A DNA stretch of 64,000 nucleotides from Lachnospiraceae bacterium (GTDB lineage: Bacteria; Bacillota; Clostridia; Lachnospirales; Lachnospiraceae): NCBI GenBank assembly GCA_023664345.1, contig JAMPFQ010000008.1, forward strand, positions 1-64,000, read 5' to 3'. The notes below the pieces were generated by a model that saw nothing but the letters and a program-made list of their open reading frames with translations, did not search any database and had not been told where the DNA came from. This document shows, one piece after another, positions 59,620 through 64,000 of this stretch (position 1 is the first letter of the stretch; each line of letters starts with the position of its first letter). A program made the translations under genes and the position numbers.

Positions 59620-60603
59620 TTACAGACATTCCAGTTTCCGCAGGAATCCCTCCATGCTTTCCGCCAGGATGCCATGGGGATTCTTCTCATATTTTTCATA
59701 GTGGCCGTATCCCAGATCCACCCATTCCACGGCTCCGGTCCGGTTGTCGATCACGATCGTGATATTGCCTATATTGGTGTAAAAGTGTCCTATGTACACG
59801 CGCTGTCCGAAATCGTTTCCCCCGGTCCATAGATGAAAATGCTCCCGGATAAGCCTGGCCGCGCTCTTTTCACTGACGCAGGGCAATAACCGGATCTCCG
59901 TATTCCCACTGATCTTATGAAAAGCAAACCATGTGTCAAAACACTTATTCCCAATGGGAACGGTAAAGTCCTTTTCCGGCAGGACGACGGTTCCCACCAC
60001 CGTTGGCGCAAACACCCTGGAATAAAAGTCTTTCACGCTTTCATGCAGCGAAAATCCCAGAAACAGTTCCGCTCTCTCAAAGTCAGGCTCCACACTGCCC
60101 CGGTTCACGGATAGATACTCCCCGAGAGTAACATTTGCCTCGCAGATGGTTCCGGAACGCGGTTCCCCGCCGCATCCGTCCGGGCCGTTTTGAAACAGTT
60201 CGCGGTAAATGGCGTCAACCCGCGGGATGTCCTTTTTTGCCGGGGGCTTTTCCATGCTGCCCAGATCCGGGAACTGCCTGCGTAAGTCGTCCGGCATGAT
60301 CGCCCATAATCTATGAGCCTTTGGCACAAATTCCTCCAGGGGTATACTGTCATAGATTTCTCCCAGCTTTTTACAGATATCCGCCGGCAGGCTCTGTCCG
60401 CCATACTTCTGAGGGTCACTCCGGTAGTTTGCGTCCAACGCGATACGGGTCTTTTTCAGGTCGGTCGAAATAAATTCCAGTTCCAGCAGGAATTCATCCT
60501 CCGGGTTCTCCAGAAAATATTTGTTCAAAGTATTTTCATAACTGTTTTCCGGCTGAAATCCTGCCATCTCGAACAGGAGCGATAACAACAGGTCTTCCCA
60601 CAT
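59620..60603 (-). CDS. SUKH/Syd-like protein between topoisomerase genes
   Basis: Cytoplasmic protein of 327 aa. The N-terminal 150 residues are helical and unrecognised. The C-terminal part, LGFSLHESVKDFYSRVFA, then RVYIGHFYTNIGNITIVID, NRTGAVEWVDLGYG and a final ESMEGFLRKL helix, has the order seen in SUKH-superfamily (SMI1/KNR4, Syd) proteins; this is by eye. SUKH members are often toxin immunity proteins. The ATG at 60603 has AAGGAGG at 8 nt; an upstream ATG overlaps the B-subunit stop codon without a site. Its position in an essential topoisomerase operon is odd. GC content like its neighbours. Confidence 0.5.
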   Translation of the reverse strand: MWEDLLLSLLFEMAGFQPENSYENTLNKYFLENPEDEFLLELEFISTDLKKTRIALDANYRSDPQKYGGQSLPADICKKLGEIYDSIPLEEFVPKAHRLWAIMPDDLRRQFPDLGSMEKPPAKKDIPRVDAIYRELFQNGPDGCGGEPRSGTICEANVTLGEYLSVNRGSVEPDFERAELFLGFSLHESVKDFYSRVFAPTVVGTVVLPEKDFTVPIGNKCFDTWFAFHKISGNTEIRLLPCVSEKSAARLIREHFHLWTGGNDFGQRVYIGHFYTNIGNITIVIDNRTGAVEWVDLGYGHYEKYEKNPHGILAESMEGFLRKLECL

Positions 60604-60619
60604 ACCATATTCCTCCTTG

Positions 60620-62542
60620 TCACACATCCAACTCCGCTTCCTGGGCGTGCTTATAGATAAACGCCTTGCGGGGAGGGACTTCCGTGCCCATGAGCAGTTC
60701 CGTCACCTCGGAGGCCATGCGGGCGTCCTCGATCTCCACCAGCTTCATGCGGCGTGTCTCCGGGTCAAGGGTGGTCTCCCACAGCTGCTGGGCGTCCATC
60801 TCGCCGAGACCCTTGTACCGCTGCAGGGTAAAAGGGCCTTTGTGGCTCTTCCGGTATTTCTCCAGCGCCTTGTCGTCATAGAGGTATTCCTCTTTTCCCT
60901 TGCTGGGCATGGCTTTATACAAAGGCGGCATGGCAATATAGACATGCCCCTCGAAGATCAGTTCCGGCATGAAACGGTAGAATAATGTGAGGAGCAGCGT
61001 GGAGATATGGGAACCGTCCACATCCGCATCCGCCATGATGATGATCTTGTCGTAGCGCAGCTTTGAAATGTCAAAATCGTTGCCGTAGCCCTCCGAGAAA
61101 CCGCACCCGAAAGCGTTGATCATGGTCTTGATCTCGGCGTTTGCAAGCACTTTGTCAATGCTTGCCTTTTCCACGTTCAGGATCTTACCCCGGATGGGCA
61201 GGATCGCCTGGTACATCCGGTTCCTGGCAGTCTTGGCGCTTCCTCCCGCGGAATCTCCCTCCACGATAAAGATCTCGCACTTGGAGGGATCCTTGGACTC
61301 ACAGTTTGCCAGCTTTCCGTTGGAGTCAAAGGAAAACTTCTGCCTGGTCAGCATGTTGGTCTTGGCCCGTTCCTCCGTCTTGCGGATCTTGGCTGCCTTT
61401 TCCGCGCAGGAAATGATGTTTTTCAGCGTCTCCAGATTGCGGTCAAAGAAGCGCGTGATCTCCTCTCCCGTCACCTTGCTGACCACCTTCGCGGCGTCCT
61501 GGTTGTCCAGCTTTGTCTTGGTCTGTCCCTCAAACCGGGGATCCGGGTGCTTGATGGACACCACAGCCGTCATGCCGTTGCGCACGTCGGCGCCGGTAAA
61601 ATTCACATCTTTCTCTTTCAGAATGCCCAATTCCCGGGCGTATGTGTTGATCACATTTGTGAACATGGTCTTAAAGCCGGTCAGATGCGTGCCGCCTTCG
61701 GAATTGTAGATATTGTTGCAGAAGCCCAGCACATTTTCATGGAACTCATTGATATACTGGAACGCCACTTCCACGGAGATTCCCTCGCTCTCGCCGTTAA
61801 AGTAGATCACGTCATGCACGGCTTCCTGGGACTTGTTCATATCCTTGATGTAACCCACAATGCCCTCCGGCTCATTGTAAGTGATCTTCTCCGGCGTTTC
61901 TTTCCGCTTGTCCTGGAAAATGATGGTCAGGTTGGGATTTAAATAGGCGGTCTCATGGAGACGGCTCTTTACGTCGTCCTCCTTGAAACGGGTCTTGTCG
62001 AAGATCGTGTCGTCCGGCAGGAAATTGATGGTGGTGCCGGATTCCCTGGTCTTTCCCTTTATGGGCAAAAGGCCGTCCACCAGCTCCACAACGGGATTGC
62101 CCCTCTCATAGGAATCCTCATAGATAAAGCCGCCGATCTTGACCCGAACGGTCAACCGCGTGGAAAGCGCATTCACCACGGAAGAACCCACGCCATGCAG
62201 GCCGCCGCTGGTCTTGTACGCGGAATTATCGAATTTCCCGCCTGCGTGCAGGGTGGTAAATACCAGACGCTCCGCGCTCACGCCCTTTTCATGCATCCCC
62301 ACGGGGATGCCCCTTCCGTTGTCGGATATGGTGGCGGAACCGTCCGCCTCCAGCGTGACGGTTATGGTATCGCAAAAGCCCGCCAGGTGCTCGTCCACGG
62401 AATTGTCCACAATCTCATATATCAAATGGTTCAGTCCCTTTGTGGAAACACTCCCGATGTACATGCCGGGGCGCTTCCGCACTGCCTCCAACCCCTCCAG
62501 CACCGTAATGCTGGAGGCGCCATAATTGTCTGCTTTCGCCAT
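60620..62542 (-). CDS. Type IIA DNA topoisomerase subunit B (GyrB/ParE family)
   Basis: ATPase subunit (640 aa). GHKL motifs: EIVDNSVDEHLAGF, SDNGRGIPV, GGKFDNSAYKTSGGLHGVGSSVVN (split across the lid). The TOPRIM domain has VEGDSAGGSAK, DADVDGSHI and the ending DPETRRMKLVEI. Length fits the ParE and Gram-positive GyrB class without the long proteobacterial insert. It precedes the A subunit gene, as parE before parC, with its own promoter at 62612-62640. ATG behind AAGGAG. Confidence 0.92.
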   Translation of the reverse strand: MAKADNYGASSITVLEGLEAVRKRPGMYIGSVSTKGLNHLIYEIVDNSVDEHLAGFCDTITVTLEADGSATISDNGRGIPVGMHEKGVSAERLVFTTLHAGGKFDNSAYKTSGGLHGVGSSVVNALSTRLTVRVKIGGFIYEDSYERGNPVVELVDGLLPIKGKTRESGTTINFLPDDTIFDKTRFKEDDVKSRLHETAYLNPNLTIIFQDKRKETPEKITYNEPEGIVGYIKDMNKSQEAVHDVIYFNGESEGISVEVAFQYINEFHENVLGFCNNIYNSEGGTHLTGFKTMFTNVINTYARELGILKEKDVNFTGADVRNGMTAVVSIKHPDPRFEGQTKTKLDNQDAAKVVSKVTGEEITRFFDRNLETLKNIISCAEKAAKIRKTEERAKTNMLTRQKFSFDSNGKLANCESKDPSKCEIFIVEGDSAGGSAKTARNRMYQAILPIRGKILNVEKASIDKVLANAEIKTMINAFGCGFSEGYGNDFDISKLRYDKIIIMADADVDGSHISTLLLTLFYRFMPELIFEGHVYIAMPPLYKAMPSKGKEEYLYDDKALEKYRKSHKGPFTLQRYKGLGEMDAQQLWETTLDPETRRMKLVEIEDARMASEVTELLMGTEVPPRKAFIYKHAQEAELDV

Positions 62543-62611
62543 TGGAATGATTCTCCTTGCTGTTTAGTCCTGTTCATGGCCATTCGACCGCTGATGTCTC
62601 GAATAAGGATT

Positions 62612-62640
62612 ATTTTACCATAAAAATTTTATTTTGTAAA
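62612..62640 (-). promoter_or_regulatory. Promoter of the topoisomerase operon
   Basis: Minus strand TTTACA (62635-62640), 17-nt spacer, TAAAAT (62612-62617) with TG extension, 70 nt before the B-subunit ATG. Confidence 0.65.
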
Positions 62641-62663
62641 AGGAAAACCAAAAGAATGTTCGA

Positions 62664-63536
62664 TTATTTTACACCCCTCAACACCATCGTCAGCGACGTG
62701 CTTGTATCCCACTGCTTGATTCCCGCATTGTAAAGTTTCATGCGCTTATCATACCTCTGCCCGATCAGTCCCTTCATCTCACGCACTTCCTCCACGCTTA
62801 CCACGCCGGGAGCAGCACGGAGCAGGGAGTCCGCCGCATCGATGCTTGTCTGGCGGTGGGCATCGATCATTGCGCATGCCAGTTCTCTGGAATTTCGGGG
62901 ATCATCGGGAGTGAGATTGACCACTGCATAATCAATGGAAACCTGACGGAAGCCATATTGTTCCATGGCGCGGGGCAGTTCACTTTCACTCATGGCATAC
63001 TGTCCCACACCGTATCTGCTGTTGATATCCTGATATAAAGCAGATGCCCTTGCCCATACTTCTTTTTCCAGACTGCTTTGCTCCGCAACGCAGTCCGACG
63101 TTATATTGATCCCCCGCCTGGCGGACAGCACAAGGCAGACGCCGCCCGGCTTCAACACCCGGAACTGTTCCCCGAAAAACGCGGACGGCTCCACATGCTC
63201 CTGCACCGTGTTTGAAATAGTCACGTCAAAAGAAGCATCCTCAAAAGGCAGCGCGGCGGCATCAGCCTCCATAAACTTCAGTCCGGGAGCCCGCTGCGCG
63301 GCAAACCGGACAAAGGCGCTGTCCCTGTCCGTCCCCACGATCTCCGCATCGGGATACCAGCGGGCAAGGGCCTGGGTCAGCGCACCGGGGCCGCATCCGA
63401 TCTCCAGGATCCGCTTCCTGCCTGCAATGTCAAAGGCATCCATGTACGCTCGCCTGTATTCGTCGGAAAACCGCAGCATCCGGGATAAATACAAGGTTCC
63501 TGTGTTCTGTACATAGTCGGACCAGATCGTGTTCAT
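62664..63536 (-). CDS. Class I SAM-dependent methyltransferase
   Basis: Methyltransferase of 290 aa. SAM motif I is ILEIGCGPGALTQAL (about 44-58), motif II VGTDRDS, motif III MEADAAALPFEDASFDVTISN (split), and motif IV RVLKPGGVCLVLSARRGI. The C-terminal 110 residues carry the substrate part with YDKRMKLYNAGIKQWDTS. Methyltransferase domain of the type 11 family; substrate unknown. Its start overlaps the stop of the upstream exonuclease gene by 4 nt. Confidence 0.85.
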   Translation of the reverse strand: MNTIWSDYVQNTGTLYLSRMLRFSDEYRRAYMDAFDIAGRKRILEIGCGPGALTQALARWYPDAEIVGTDRDSAFVRFAAQRAPGLKFMEADAAALPFEDASFDVTISNTVQEHVEPSAFFGEQFRVLKPGGVCLVLSARRGINITSDCVAEQSSLEKEVWARASALYQDINSRYGVGQYAMSESELPRAMEQYGFRQVSIDYAVVNLTPDDPRNSRELACAMIDAHRQTSIDAADSLLRAAPGVVSVEEVREMKGLIGQRYDKRMKLYNAGIKQWDTSTSLTMVLRGVK

Positions 63537-64000
63537 TTACTGCCTCCTCTGCTTTCACGCCTCTTATCCGGAAGTAACGCGATTTCATATAAATCGATCT
63601 CATGCCCCAGCAGCCGCATGATCTCCAGTTCATCCATGGCATCCATCACCGCGTTATGGGTCTCGCTGTAGCGCCTGTTCTTACGGAGCATCCGCAGAAC
63701 GTCCTCAACGCCGTATCCCCACTTCATTCTTCCTGTCTTATAGCATTCCGCGGTATCCGGTATGGCGGGATTATACTGACGGTATGCCGCCAGGCGCATG
63801 ATATCATACCATTCATAGTGCGAATATTCCGGCAGATGGTTCCTGTCAAAATACGCATTGTATGCGAAAAGTTTCCGCACATGATAAGCGTCCAGCCACT
63901 CCCTGATCTTCTTTAACGCCTGCTTTCTGTCCGTGACGCGGGCTGTTTTGTCATCCAGCCGCAATTCCTGGGAATACATCCCGCCCACCCTGTATTCCGG
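63533..64000 (-). CDS. DnaQ-like 3'-5' exonuclease, 5' end outside the window
   Basis: C-terminal part of an RNase T/DnaQ-type exonuclease. The stretch from 63988 reads YSQELRLDDKTARVTD and then KLFAYNAYFDRNHLPEY (ExoII-like Asn/Asp), and ETHNAVMDAMDELEIM (ExoIII, His/Asp). The frame stays open past 63988 to the window end, so the ExoI motif (D-x-E) should lie beyond 64000. The predicted protein is coupled to the methyltransferase gene by an ATGA overlap. Role in repair or RNA processing cannot be decided from this fragment. Confidence 0.7.
   Translation of the reverse strand, partial: PEYRVGGMYSQELRLDDKTARVTDRKQALKKIREWLDAYHVRKLFAYNAYFDRNHLPEYSHYEWYDIMRLAAYRQYNPAIPDTAECYKTGRMKWGYGVEDVLRMLRKNRRYSETHNAVMDAMDELEIMRLLGHEIDLYEIALLPDKRRESRGGSK

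Noticed and set aside
1..64000. CRISPR arrays, tRNA and rRNA genes, intact insertion sequences
   Set aside because: No regularly spaced direct repeats with unique spacers, no cloverleaf with a CCA-type end, no rRNA-like stretch and no transposase frame were seen in the gaps.

Overview
The window looks like a chromosomal segment of a Gram-positive, low-to-mid GC anaerobe of the Clostridia, most likely Lachnospiraceae. This is an inference from protein sequence style, from the gene orders (DUF4321-radC-mreBCD-mrdA, hisZ-hisG, coiled-coil protein-coaD-rsmD) and from AGGAGG-type ribosome binding sites. Almost every gene is on the minus strand; the clear plus-strand genes are an ICMT-like methyltransferase, a GNAT acetyltransferase and a YlbJ-like membrane protein. 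I see no rRNA, tRNA, CRISPR array, prophage or intact insertion sequence.

Layout, left to right. 0-6.5 kb: cell elongation operon (DUF4321, radC, mreB, mreC, mreD, mrdA/PBP2), read right to left. 6.5-15.6 kb: a PLP enzyme of the methionine gamma-lyase/aluminium-resistance family, a GNAT, a 2H phosphoesterase, miaA, a frameshifted membrane-anchored gene, mutL and mutS. 15.6-18.3 kb: accessory strip with a RelB/YafQ-type toxin-antitoxin pair whose toxin carries an in-frame TGA, an unknown gene, a GNAT, a MITE-like element and a candidate type I toxin-antitoxin module. 18.3-27.6 kb: SulP transporter, Imm22-like protein, a metallophosphatase fused to a prolyl-tRNA editing domain, miaB, a RelE-type toxin with two related antitoxin-like genes, pepT, an NAD-dependent sugar-nucleotide-type reductase. 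27.8-36.2 kb: plus-strand methyltransferase and GNAT, an AGCS symporter, a two-component system with a coupled extracytoplasmic protein, and a large HAD-fold protein. 36.2-46 kb: recQ, then histidine biosynthesis (hisIE with an N-terminal HisA/HisF-like domain, hisB, hisD, hisG, hisZ), interrupted by a chemoreceptor gene. 46-56 kb: recU, two pseudouridine synthases, an SDR, a YgiQ radical SAM protein, a HAD phosphatase, the YlbJ-like protein, a cell-wall amidase. 55.4-64 kb: coiled-coil protein, coaD, rsmD, a type IIA topoisomerase A/B pair with a SUKH-like gene between them, an SAM methyltransferase, and an exonuclease cut by the window edge.

Much of the unusual content lies between genes. 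Several structured repeat families occur, two of them inserted directly after stop codons inside operons. There are strong sigma-A promoters with 17-nt spacers, including one that runs into a terminator just before hisD and a convergent pair around a 44-residue hydrophobic peptide. The best candidates for something undescribed are that type I-like module (17728-18112), the phosphatase-ProX fusion, the HisA/F-HisI-HisE fusion, the hisD leader RNA, and the YafQ toxin whose only defect is a TGA codon. All family assignments were made by eye from sequence; no database search was run.
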